DNA of 64,000 nt from positions 310,001 to 374,000 of the forward strand of contig CANTFK010000633.1 of the NCBI GenBank assembly GCA_947646735.1, given 5' to 3'. The notes under the pieces were generated by a model that saw only the letters and a program-made list of their open reading frames with translations, made no database searches and had not been told where the DNA came from. This document shows positions 1 to 9,391 of the stretch, one piece after another; within the stretch, counting starts at the first letter, position 1; every line of letters starts with the position of its first letter. Source of the DNA: Peronospora farinosa. Lineage: Eukaryota; Oomycota; Peronosporomycetes; Peronosporales; Peronosporaceae. Both the position numbers and the translations under genes were made by a program.

Positions 1-445
1 GTGACCTTGGGTTCGTATGAGCCACTCGCGACGATCTCAGGTGCCCATGTAGTATTTCTTGCCCGCTCGGCGACCGCTAGCGGTGTAGCAGTCCGCACCC
101 GCCAATTTTGCACCTTTTTCGATCCAGCATGATGTTCTCGGGCGAGGATATCGCGGTGTGCGATGCCGAGCTTGTGCCGAACGCCAGGCTCGTGGCCACT
201 TGGAACGAGTGCATTTGAATACAACATTGTACGCTGTCATCGCTGGCTCAGATAGTCGTACAGATCATCATCAATTTAAGACGAAGTGTCTGGTAGCCTT
301 GCGGTGCACCGTTTTTGGGTGACCTCAAGCTGCGCGAACGATGCATCGCCCATCTCTTACTGCACGAACCCGTTGTCTGGAATGTGATCGTCACAAGGGT
401 ACAAGCCGCTTGCCCTCCGCTCGAGCGATACTTGTTTGATGATGA
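1..445 (-). pseudogene. Decayed Ser/Thr protein kinase fragment, runs off the left edge
   Basis: On the minus strand the order of a kinase catalytic domain can be read, but scattered over different frames. First comes a piece resembling the hinge and alpha-D region (DLYDYLSQ, about 255-280). Next is the catalytic-loop motif LGIAHRDI (about 145-170), then ENIMLD followed by CKIGG (about 95-135) in a second frame. The activation-segment end (GKKYYM, then PEIVASGSYEPKV) is split by a further frame change near 45. The position of the Mg-binding DFG reads as GCG. Stops also interrupt the upstream part. Motif order and spacing fit a protein kinase; frame changes and the lost DFG show it cannot make an active enzyme. 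The rest of the C-lobe lies outside the window. The kinase subfamily cannot be told. Confidence 0.55.
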
Positions 446-699
446 CACTGCTCTTCCGGCTCGTCGCCTTGTGTGTCGTCACACGAGATGACGCCCCCGC
501 AAAACGTCGCATGACTGATGTTGTGTACGGGTGTACAAGCTGAAATGTGGCGTCCATACATCATCCTGGAAGAAGGAAGAATAGCAATATGTCGAGTAGA
601 ATGCGTGTGTATCAAAAAGTAGTCGCTTATGTCTATAACTATGCTTGCTTCTATACGGGCTATACCAATAGCACATTCAACGTTGCTTGGATACGGTAG

Positions 700-1754
700 A
701 GCTAAAATCTGACCACCATCTTGGCTTTGCCCATACAAATCCTAAAGATTGCCGCTTCGATTAAGCACAAAATCTTACGACATGATTCAATGTGACGCTG
801 GCAATGAACACCGAAAGAAGGTTGTACATTGAACAAAGCACATGATCACCAGTAGTATATCATGCGCCGTATTGAGTATGTAAATTTTACAATAAAGGGT
901 TTTTCAATGCCATCTCCATAATGGTAAATTGTTGGCATCTTGGCTGCGATATCGTTACCGTATGAGCACACCTTGATCGAGTCTGACTGCTCTTTCAAGT
1001 ACAATCTACAAGTCATCCAGCAACTATTGTCTGTATATTGACTCATTTCGTGCATGGATTGCAAAAGAACGCATTTTGGCAGCAGAACCATCGTAGCATA
1101 TGTGTGTAGTGGTTTATCGGCTCTATTGCGCGGTGGTGGTTGACCCATAACGATGTGGAGTTTCTCGGTGATCTCATTAAGCTTTGCTTGCTCTTATCGC
1201 GCTTTATGACAGAAGTGTCAAGACATACGACCCCTTAGTGTACCCATCAGTGTTCTGCACGAACCGCTTATCCAGCACTGCAAGCATAAAACTTTAGTCA
1301 TTACTCGACTTATCTCTTCCTATGCACCTATACTCTAAGCAAGTGGCTAGCATGTCGAATGAGAGCATGTCAATGGTGGAGCATCCATATAAGCTAGTGC
1401 TTTGCTCTACAACTTAGCAAAACGGGGATTCATAAAGCACATGGTCAAGCTTGCATGTTTTCAATAACTGGAAGTGCTGGTAACGCTACAATTCGACATG
1501 AAAAGACCCGATTGGGGATCATATAGCATACTACAAACATACAGTGGCCCGAATCTTTCCTAAACGTTTGACGAGTTTTTTGTGCAAACGTGTCAAAAAA
1601 GCCATCTTAATTCAAACATATGCAGCTAAACTTCCCTGTCAGCACACCCACACATCCACGTTATTGGGCGATGAACTTGAACGAGAACTGTTGGTGAAAA
1701 ACCAGTGGTTTTTTGAGCAATTCTCAAGTCGTAATAGCTATCTTAACGTGTCAT
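700..1754. other. Spacer without a recognisable gene
   Basis: No recognised coding sequence, RNA gene or repeat. A minus-strand open frame of 100 codons at 846-1148 has no family signature; it might be the decayed N-terminal part of the kinase relic to its left, but nothing shows this. Confidence 0.4.
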
Positions 1755-3029
1755 TTACGCGTGCGATGAGACTCCATCCTTGTACTGAGGCTTGAGCTCG
1801 TAGCAGCTCTTGTTGGGGCCCTTGCGGTGATACACGCAAATCTCCTTGAGCACCTCCTTCAAGAACGACTGCAGTACAAAATCCGACCAGGATGAAAGAT
1901 GTCAAATGGGAGAGCTTTCTATCTCCAAATCAGTCGTGAACGCACCTCAGACTGGCGACAATGATAATTAAGCTCCTTGAGCGGCCAGTACTCGCGCTCC
2001 TCGAAGTGATGGAACACGAGATTCTTCAGCTCATCCTGCATGAACCAAACAATAGACGCGGTTAAACTAGCAAAGGTTATAACAATTCACAATCATGCTC
2101 GTACCTTGCTCATCTTAATTTTCTTGTCCAATCTGTCCTGTAGCTTCGAATCATCGTCTTCCTGCAAATGAAACGAATCCCAAAGCACAGTGAGCAACTC
2201 CAAACCTCATACCTGTGTCCATCCTCAAAAACTCACGTCCTCGGCGTCCGGGTCAGGCTTGTCAATAGTGAACTGGATCCTCGCCTTTTTCACGCGAGGC
2301 AAGTCTTCCAGTGGCTGAACGATTCTGTAATAAGTCCAAGCAGTCAGAATAAAGCCAAAGTGAATCATCTCACCCAAGTCTTAATCGTTTTGCACCTACC
2401 TCGTCTTAACCATGGACTTGATCAGCCGTTGCTTGCACATTTTGTTGTACTGATCATTACGCTGGGCCATGATAGTGCAGCTATTCTTCACAGTACCTTC
2501 CACAGCCATTCGACCGGAACCATCTAGTGAAAACACCTTGAGCTTCAATGGCGTTTCACTGATCTCAACACGATACTCGGTCGGAATGTCGTTCTCCAAT
2601 GTGCTTGGATTGACCGTTAGCATTCCCTGCTCGTGTACCAATTCGCAATTAGTATTGCAACAATTGGCAGTAAAGTCGCTATTGTAAATTTGACCTTGCG
2701 ACGACCGAGAACGCTCTTCTTTTCCAATTTAATCGATCCCAGCATCAACTCACTCTCTACAAATTCATACATTTAATCCACAAGTTATGAAGAAATATTA
2801 AATCAGTACAATATCGATCAATACCTTGTACATTTTTCCACGATGCGCCAAGTGCAGTCTGTAACATCGTCAAATTCAAGTCAACTAGCAGCTTATGAGG
2901 CTGTAAAAGCCATAACAGAGAGATTAGACGTAGTAGATGATAAATACGTACTGGGATCTTGGCGAGATACACCTCACGGTCCTCTAGCTCAAGGTGCAGT
3001 GGCTCCACGACTTCCTCTGACTCGGCCAT
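1755..3029 (-). CDS. GTF2F2: General transcription factor IIF, beta subunit (RAP30/TFG2 type)
   Basis: Small subunit of TFIIF, which binds RNA polymerase II and TFIIB in the preinitiation complex in the nucleus. About eight exons can be followed from ATG at 3029 to TAA at 1757-1755. The first exon (3029-2952) carries the family start REVYLAKIP. After a roughly 90-bp intron come the short W-containing exon and the GSIKLEKK strand of the dimerisation barrel. The longest exon (about 2400-2620) has the central barrel (KVFSLDGSGRMAVEGTV) and the basic linker QRLIKSMVKTR. The last exons encode the winged helix: DELKNLVFHHFEEREYW, LKEVLKEICVYHRKGPN and the closing YELKPQYKDG. The predicted length of about 250 residues equals the usual family length. 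Internal exon edges come from GT-AG signals and family alignment from memory, so some may be off by a few codons. It is divergent to the UROS gene, 144 bp away. Confidence 0.88.
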
Positions 3030-3173
3030 ATTGTTTTTTGTATGTAAATGTGAATCTGCTTTAATTATTGTAATTAAATATAAAGTTGTTATATTTAATA
3101 TGCTGAGCTTAATTAATATACCTCTATGACCTTAGCATTTTATAAACATTGAATATCTAACCTAATTTGACGG
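3030..3173. promoter_or_regulatory. Putative bidirectional promoter, TFIIF beta / UROS
   Basis: Only 144 bp separate the two divergent start codons. The stretch is strongly AT-rich with several TTAATTA/TATATT motifs. Both promoters and 5' UTRs must fit here unless transcripts start inside the neighbouring gene. The role is inferred from geometry only. Confidence 0.5.
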
Positions 3174-4035
3174 ATGCCTCCGTCGGTGTTGTTACTCAAA
3201 GCAGCGGATGAAAAGTACAAAACTGCTTTTAAACGAATAAATGAGTCTCAGCAAGGGATGGAAGTTCATTTTGCTGACGTCTTAACGTTTAAGTACCTCA
3301 ATACAGTGCAACTTTTAGATGTATTGACACACTTGGACCGTTATTGTGGCATCTTACTCACGAGTCCACGCAGTGCAATTGCTGTAGTCAATGTAGTCAA
3401 TGGACTGGACGTAGAATCGAAACAGGATGTATTGGAGAAGCTACGCTCCACTTCCGTGTTTTCAGTGGGTACAGCCACGTCGCGAGAGCTGTTGCCGCTT
3501 GGTGTTGTCTGTAAGGGCGACGATGCCGGCTCGGCGGATATGCTGTCTGACTATTTGCACGAGAATGGCAGTCTACCTGTAGATTGCAAGGACAAGCCAA
3601 TGATGTTTCTCTGTGGTAACAAGCGCCGTGATGTTCTTCCTGACAGTTTTCGGTCTCGAGGTCTTTCACTAGAAGAGTTGATCGTCTATCAGACTTGCCC
3701 CGTACAGAACGTCGAGTTCCCTGTCAAAGTACCAGATTGGATTGTTTTCTTCAGTCCGAGCGGACTAAAAGTGGTGAAAGATCTGCATCTACCATGGAAA
3801 TTGATTCGCAAGGCCGCAATCGGTACGTACTGGACTCATCCAACTTTGAATTGCAATGATTCAGTACTAAAACTTGCTTGCATTACCATCAGGTAAGACA
3901 AGTGCCGCTGCACTCCACGACCACGCAGTAGCTACTGGACAATCCTTCTGGGAAGCAGACGTGATAGCACCCAAACCCAAGCCAGAGTCTCTGGCTGATG
4001 CCATCTTCACCTTTCAAGACAACCACAAGTTGTGA
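3174..4035 (+). CDS. UROS: Uroporphyrinogen-III synthase (HEM4 family)
   Basis: Closes and rearranges hydroxymethylbilane into uroporphyrinogen III in heme biosynthesis; no targeting peptide is evident. Two exons: 3174-3822 and 3893-4035, joined across a 70-bp GT-AG intron (donor GTACGT, phase 1), giving 263 residues, usual for the family. Landmarks in order: N-terminal strand SVLLLKAADEKY; LLTSPRSAIAVV (about residues 61-72); the inter-domain return with FSVGTATSRELL; FLCGNKRRDVLPDSF (about 145-160); LEELIVYQTCPV; the signature VFFSPSGLKVV (about 190-200); and, across the splice, AAIGKTSAAAL. The C-terminal exon ends with the helix PESLADAIFTF. Sequence conservation in this family is low, but the whole motif series is present and uninterrupted. 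Start chosen at the first ATG, which leads directly into the expected first strand. Confidence 0.9.
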
Positions 4036-4234
4036 ATAAACTATTGGCGCAAAGCCAATTGGTAGCTGGATGATCAACATCGCTCAACCACGCGACAACA
4101 ATTGACACAAATGCTCGTTGAAAATTCACATTGTTGGCTTTGGAGCCTAATATTTCAACTCTTTAGCTCCGTAATTTTCTCTCAGAAGGTAAGTCTCTAT
4201 CTTTACATAGACACTCGTCTCTCATAACCGAGAT

Positions 4235-4464
4235 TTATTCTTCTTCCTCCGTCTTTCGCGGCTGCAGAGCGAGCTTCAGAGCCTAAAAAATAAGGGTACA
4301 TACAAAAAATTAGAAACGTATAAAAATGATTGCAATAAAAAGAGACAAATACAAACCTCGGCGCCTTCTCGTCGCGCATTCCAGTCAGCAACTGGACCCG
4401 TGATGATCTGCATCGTGGCCAAGACGATACCACCGGTCAATAGATAGCGAGCAATTCCTTTCAT
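4235..4464 (-). CDS. Small single-pass membrane protein, 51 aa, unknown function
   Basis: Two exons (4464-4357 and 4282-4235) with a 74-bp GT-AG intron in phase 0 give a 51-residue protein. Residues 5-25 (ARYLLTGGIVLATMQIITGP) form one hydrophobic helix after a short basic N-terminus; the tail is charged and ends in four glutamates. The layout resembles accessory subunits of mitochondrial inner-membrane complexes, but no family could be named from the sequence. Support is the clean splice, absence of stops and a plausible membrane topology. A 51-codon product could still be chance. It is convergent with UROS, 199 bp apart. Confidence 0.5.
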
Positions 4465-4993
4465 ACTTAAAGGCGTAGTAGGTTTTTGAGGTCCGGGGGT
4501 GAGTACCGCTCCGTAGGTCTAGTACTACCGGTACAGATGACGTCTAAAGATGGTAGCTAGTTGTCACTCTATCAGTTTTTTAGCCACTTTTAAATCTGAC
4601 AGCAAGAATCTAGAAACACTTCTAATTCTGTATAAGGAACTCACTTAGTAGAATAATAAACGTTAGCATGCAATTCAAGGCCAAACATTGTACTGTTCAG
4701 TGTATCGCCGATGCCAAGGTGGCCGATAAACGATTAGCACCAATATGGCAAGCATACTTTACGCACCAGATATGCGGTCCTTTCTTCTTTACAAATTCGA
4801 TGGCCATGGACTATTGCAACAGTGCCAAAACTCTTTACAAAAGTAGAGGCACTAGTTTATACGTTGAAGGAAGAATACCACGTTCATCTGTCTTACTTGA
4901 AAGCGTGAGACTATTAAGCCCGCGCTGAAGCGTGTTTAGTGGCATATATAATGCCCCACAGCTTACCGTCTCAGAGAGCAAGTAGTCAGCGAT

Positions 4994-5183
4994 GGACGTA
5001 CTCCCAATGCTTGGACGTACTCCCAATGCTTGGACGTACTCCCAATGCTTGGACGTACTCCCAATGCTTGGACGTACTCCCAATGCTTGGACGTACTCCC
5101 AATGCTTGGACGTACTCCCAATGCTTGGACGTACTCCCAATGCTTGGACGTACTCCCAATGCTTGGACGTACTCCCAATGCTT
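4994..5183. repeat. Minisatellite, ten copies of a 19-bp unit
   Basis: The unit GGACGTACTCCCAATGCTT repeats ten times head to tail without a visible mismatch (10 x 19 = 190 bp). Because 19 is not a multiple of three and the unit lacks stops in most frames, long spurious open frames appear on both strands. No gene spans it convincingly. Confidence 0.97.
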
Positions 5184-5718
5184 GGGGTTGACGTATTTCG
5201 GATCACGTTAACCTTAAGCTCAAGCAGGTGATGCGCACTGTATATGGCATGGATCCTTGTCAGCGAGCTCTCTTGGAATTCTTTATACAACCAGATCGAC
5301 TAGCAGGTACCGATCCCAGTGCAAGGCCGACAGCGATCTAACGCCTACTTACGCTACGGACGACAAAGCGATTCACGTTAGGGCTACGAGAAAGCGTAAA
5401 CGGAGTTTTGATCCAATCTGAATGCCAGTGCTTGAAAGAATGAGCCTTCACAATCAAATTGGAATTGAAGGCATAAAGGTTTCTTTGAAAGCATGCATGT
5501 ACATGCTTATTGACGTTTGATCACATGTTGTTCGTCACTGTGTTGATGCGACCTGCAATTTAATTTGTACTCGTGATTTCGTGCTTGAAAGCATTTTCTG
5601 GCATTTACAATATGTACTAACGGCTGGGTCGTTGGAAAAACCTTAATGTGATGTCGGTCCCAAAGTAGCTAGAGTCTTTGCGGAAAGAGGCAACTGACAA
5701 GTCTCTCGTGAGCGAACC
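5184..5718. other. Spacer between minisatellite and RBR relic
   Basis: Nothing recognisable: no coding frame with family motifs and no RNA gene seen. Confidence 0.4.
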
Positions 5719-6145
5719 ATGTCGTGTCGTCAAGCCTGCGCGAGCTGCTTCAACGTCGGATATGCAGTAGGGGGTCTAAATTATGGCTTACCGATCCACC
5801 GTGTGATGCCTTGTGGTCACGTCTTCTGCAAACCTTGTATCACTCAGCGTTGTGCTCTGGCATTAACGAATCGAGCTCTTGTTCCTGCGCATTGTTGCGG
5901 TATGGAATTTCCGACCGAGTACGTTATGGAAGCACTAGAGCACACGAGCTACAACACTTACTCGCGGCTCTTGAGCGAGCGTCAGTGGATCAACTCTACC
6001 CTTCGATCTGATGTCGAGTATGCCGCGACGGTGAAGAAAGAATGGGTGGATGCAGTGTCCGCGCTGTGGCATTGGCATAACAAAACTATCTGGATGTGAC
6101 CACATGAGATGCTTCTGCGGCTTCAGGTTTAATTTCCGGAACTGA
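5719..6145 (+). pseudogene. RBR-type (RING1/RING2) E3 ubiquitin ligase remnant with frameshift
   Basis: The 126-codon frame starting at 5719 opens with a RING1-like domain: CASC near the start, then MPCGHVFCKPCI (about residues 35-46) and the VPAHCC pair typical of RBR/IBR proteins. Between about 6034 and 6047 the conserved sequence jumps to the next frame, where WMQCPRCGIGITKLSGCDHM and then RCFCGFRF spell a RING2 domain, ending at a TGA at 6143-6145. The frame-0 continuation is unrelated to the family. The last RING2 cysteine is missing (FNFRN before the stop), and no IBR domain lies between the RINGs, so the gene looks both shortened and frameshifted. A single-base sequencing error could explain the frame jump but not the truncated RING2. 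RBR ligases carry ubiquitin on a RING2 cysteine. Confidence 0.65.
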
Positions 6146-8368
6146 TTGTTGTTTGTATGTGCAAGTCGAGCGTGACGCATGTTGTCACCGTATAAGATCC
6201 GAATGGTATTCCGAATGATATCTCCATCTATAAACGATGCATTTCGTTATCTGTTTTTTGCAGTTGCACTCATATTGTTCGTGCTCACTCTCTAGACCAG
6301 CAAACATTCGGTGAGGGAGGGAGACCAGTAGAACAATGGAGGCCGCACAATTACTGCTTGTTCGGATCCTGGAGTATTGTAATTGTAGGATGTTGACAAG
6401 TCCACATAGACGACGGGTACGTGCGAGGTTAAAATTTTCTAAAGCGAACAGTGGGTAGGATCCAATTTCCACCAGTTTACTCGTTTCTTGCCTACAAGGT
6501 TGGAGTCGCTCGAAGCCACCCTTGTAAACCGCTTGAGTACCGACGCAGAAAGTAGGCCATTGGTAATTGCTCCCCGAGCAAAAGTCGGTTCATCGGTGCC
6601 GAATCTATGCTGCAATTGCACATCGTGCTTCCACCCGGGTCCATTTCTTATAGCAAGTCGCTAGATAGTTTCATCGCTTTGTCCTTGATCCGCGTACTTG
6701 CTGCCTATGGAATGACATTAACACAGGCAGCAAGCACGTAACTTAAGCTACTTCCGGCGATCGACAGTAAAGCTACGTGTGGTTGTCATCGTCATGTCTA
6801 TTGAATAGCCATCTTTCCTGAATTGGGCTTAAAGGTGTTAGGTTGCAAAGCCAAAGATCGCAACAGAATACTCTGAAGGCGTCGCTAAGATATCCCTCTG
6901 CGTAAACAATGATCGCTGCTCACGTCTCCTTTTGAGAGCTGCCCTGCTTTAGACGATCGAGCCGTGAATTAACACGTTCATGTAATAAGGTATCATTTTT
7001 CCAAACGGTGAAAGCGTTGTGTTGCTTATAGAAGAGATTGTAGGCGCAAAAAAGGTATCGAATGCGAGAGTTGCTAAACACTGTTGTTGCCACGCGCCCA
7101 TATTCAAAGCGTGCTACTTAGGTGACAACCGTTAAAGACTAGTATGATGATGCTTGACCACTGGATCCATCATGCACTGATTTTACCGCTCTTTGGCGAT
7201 TATTCTTGGTACATTTGAGTAACATCTCAAAGTTCGATCAAGCAATTACGGGTTCTCAAACTGTGCCAATAGTAGACGAAAGCATTGTAACGCTTCAAAC
7301 GAGCGATAGATACTTCAGAAAAACTCCCGCATGAATGATGACATCTCGAAAGAAAGGACTCGTCAAACGTATCTGGACAAAATCGAGGGGTTGTATCCAA
7401 TTTCCTCTGCAATACACAAAGTGGTGATGCTTGTTACCAGCTGCTTTCTAGGCAGCAAGAACTGCTTTAGTTGCTGCAGATTGTCAAGGGGTAGCTGGAT
7501 CAATTGTAATATCCCATCTTCGCAGAAGTTGTGCGAAAAAGGTTCCTCGGGTACGGCTATCCACTGGCTTGTTTGTCAGCCATAAAGTTCCTGAGCCCAA
7601 CCATTCGTGCTGCAGACTCGTCTACAGTTGACGCCCGATGTTCTGGAACTCCTTGCTGTCTTTTGGCGCTCAACCAAATAGTATGCAGCAGGATCATTCT
7701 AGGAAGCAGCTGATCTTGCCAGCTCCATTAATGACAATCGCATTTGAAGCTATTTGTTATTTGTCTTCTTCACGAAGCAAGTGATTGCCGTTAGTGGGCG
7801 CATTGCCAACTTCAACAGCTTCCCTCGTTCGTCACCTTCTGACGAAAATTGTCTCGTCCAAAGCAATTGCAATCTCGACACCTCGTTACGTGGCCCAACA
7901 GCTGTGAAATTGGATCGTCGTCTTGAAACGTCGACCGCGCTTGTCCACATCACGACAGCATTGGAGACGGTTGAAAAGCAATCATCGGACACGTTGCCCG
8001 TCGAATGCTGGATGCAGCTCAGGATGACCTCGTGCTCATTTCCGCTGACCTCATAAGGGTGGCTATCAACTGGAAAACAATCGTTACCGGAACATCTACG
8101 ATATCATATGCGCACCATGGGAGATGCACTGGCAAAAGAAGGGCGTTGTCTTCCAGCATCATCTGCAGTCCTGTCATCAGCCAAAAAGAAGATAGATAGA
8201 TGAGCATTCCGGGGCGATTGATTGTAAGCCGCAAAATATACTACATAGCTCCGTGTGACAACGATACCTTATATTGTTTGCAGGGTTTACTTGACCCTCG
8301 ACATTGTTTGGAGATTACGCCTCATATCATATTCATCCTATTTACATGCTACTCGTTACATCAATCCG
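6146..8368. other. Degraded region with coding-like scraps, no identified gene
   Basis: No intact gene. On the minus strand between about 8030 and 7220 long protein-like runs alternate between frames, for example an open stretch ending at 7750 and a leucine-rich piece (LQLIQLPLDNLQQLKQFLL, about 7450-7520) interrupted by stops. This pattern suggests an old coding gene, but its family was not recognised. Plus-strand frames here look like shadows. Confidence 0.35.
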
Positions 8369-9391
8369 TTAGCATTGTTGTGCTTGCTGCTGCAGTTGCT
8401 GCTGCTGCTTGCCGTGCTTGATACAGAAGCCGCCGCTCCGGGCTGCATGGGTGCAACCTTTCGTCGCACATCGCTTGCCGCCTCCGTGCGAGTAGCAGGT
8501 GCCTCCGGACTGCGCACTCTTCCTGCAGTTAGCCACCGCACAGCGACGGCCTCCGCCGTGGGAGATGCAGAAGCCGCCACGGTGTGCGCACTTCTGGCAA
8601 CCAGCCATCTTACAGAAATGGCGTCCGCCATGCTCCATGCAAAGACCTTTGCGTCTCGCGTCATTGGTGCAACCGTCACGACGACACTTGGCTGTTGGTC
8701 TGTAGCTACTAGTGCTTCCGGTGGACTGTGTAGGGCTAGCAACAACACGAGGTTTCTTGGACAACGGAGCCGACAGGAACGTCGCATGCTCTGTGTAGAT
8801 CGGATGCTGTGTGCCGAAAGTCACCCCTGAAGTAGTGTACATGGGGCTGCCGGGCTGCCTTGACATGTCGTAGCTCGTATAAGCCGAGACGGAGACTCGC
8901 TGACGATGCTCCGTTCGTCGGGGCCGAGTAGGCACCATCGTCCGCAATGCCGGTAGATACTGTGGCTGGGAAATTGAAGGCGGGAGCACGTGGCTTGGAA
9001 GTGGGTTAGTGGTCTGCACGAATGGGGTTTGAGACGGAGACGGGAAGTGTGGGGCCGGTCGCCCATGTATGTGGTCATGGCAGTAGCCCTGCATCTTGCC
9101 AAAGTTAGCGCAGCCCTGGAACCTACAATACTCGAGTTTCAAAGGAGTCAGGAGACTGCTTCTTCCGACGATCGGGAACCGGGTGGTCATGGTGTTGTTG
9201 ACCGGACTGATATTGCCGATAGATGGGAGGAACGGAGTGGTTGCGATGGTCGACGCAGTGTTTGACAGGTTGATGATAGGGCTGCTACTGGTCATGAGCT
9301 GGCGCTTCTTATCGTCGATCTGCTGCATCATTCTTTCCTCGACGTTTGTGGTCATGATCCACGGGTGAGGGTCCATCTTTTCTATTGACAT
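8369..9391 (-). CDS. WRKY19-like Cys/His zinc-finger repeat protein
   Basis: Single-exon gene of 340 codons. The C-terminal third holds a series of fingers of the form C-x4-C-x5-8-C-x3-H, found in plant WRKY19-type proteins and greatly expanded in oomycetes. The units are CRRDGCTNDARRKGLCMEHG, then FCKMAGC...FCISHGGG, RCAVANC...TCYSHGGG and RCATKGC...FCIKHG. An isolated earlier unit is YCRFQGCANFGKMQGYCHDH (about residues 90-110). The N-terminal half is low-complexity, rich in Pro, Ser and Thr, and the protein ends in a Gln-rich tail (KQQQQLQQQAQQ). No WRKY DNA-binding motif itself is present. A nuclear or regulatory role is usually assumed for this family; the target is unknown. The first in-frame ATG at 9391 was taken as start. 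The finger region produces a 191-codon open frame on the opposite strand, which is a shadow. Confidence 0.85.
   Translation of the reverse strand: MSIEKMDPHPWIMTTNVEERMMQQIDDKKRQLMTSSSPIINLSNTASTIATTPFLPSIGNISPVNNTMTTRFPIVGRSSLLTPLKLEYCRFQGCANFGKMQGYCHDHIHGRPAPHFPSPSQTPFVQTTNPLPSHVLPPSISQPQYLPALRTMVPTRPRRTEHRQRVSVSAYTSYDMSRQPGSPMYTTSGVTFGTQHPIYTEHATFLSAPLSKKPRVVASPTQSTGSTSSYRPTAKCRRDGCTNDARRKGLCMEHGGRHFCKMAGCQKCAHRGGFCISHGGGRRCAVANCRKSAQSGGTCYSHGGGKRCATKGCTHAARSGGFCIKHGKQQQQLQQQAQQC

Noticed and set aside
4994..5183. CRISPR-like array
   Set aside because: Units are directly adjacent with no spacers; it is a minisatellite in a eukaryotic genome.
4835..5290. 151-codon minus-strand frame and matching plus-strand frames
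   Set aside because: They are created by the 19-bp repeat, which is open in several frames; the flanks lack protein character.
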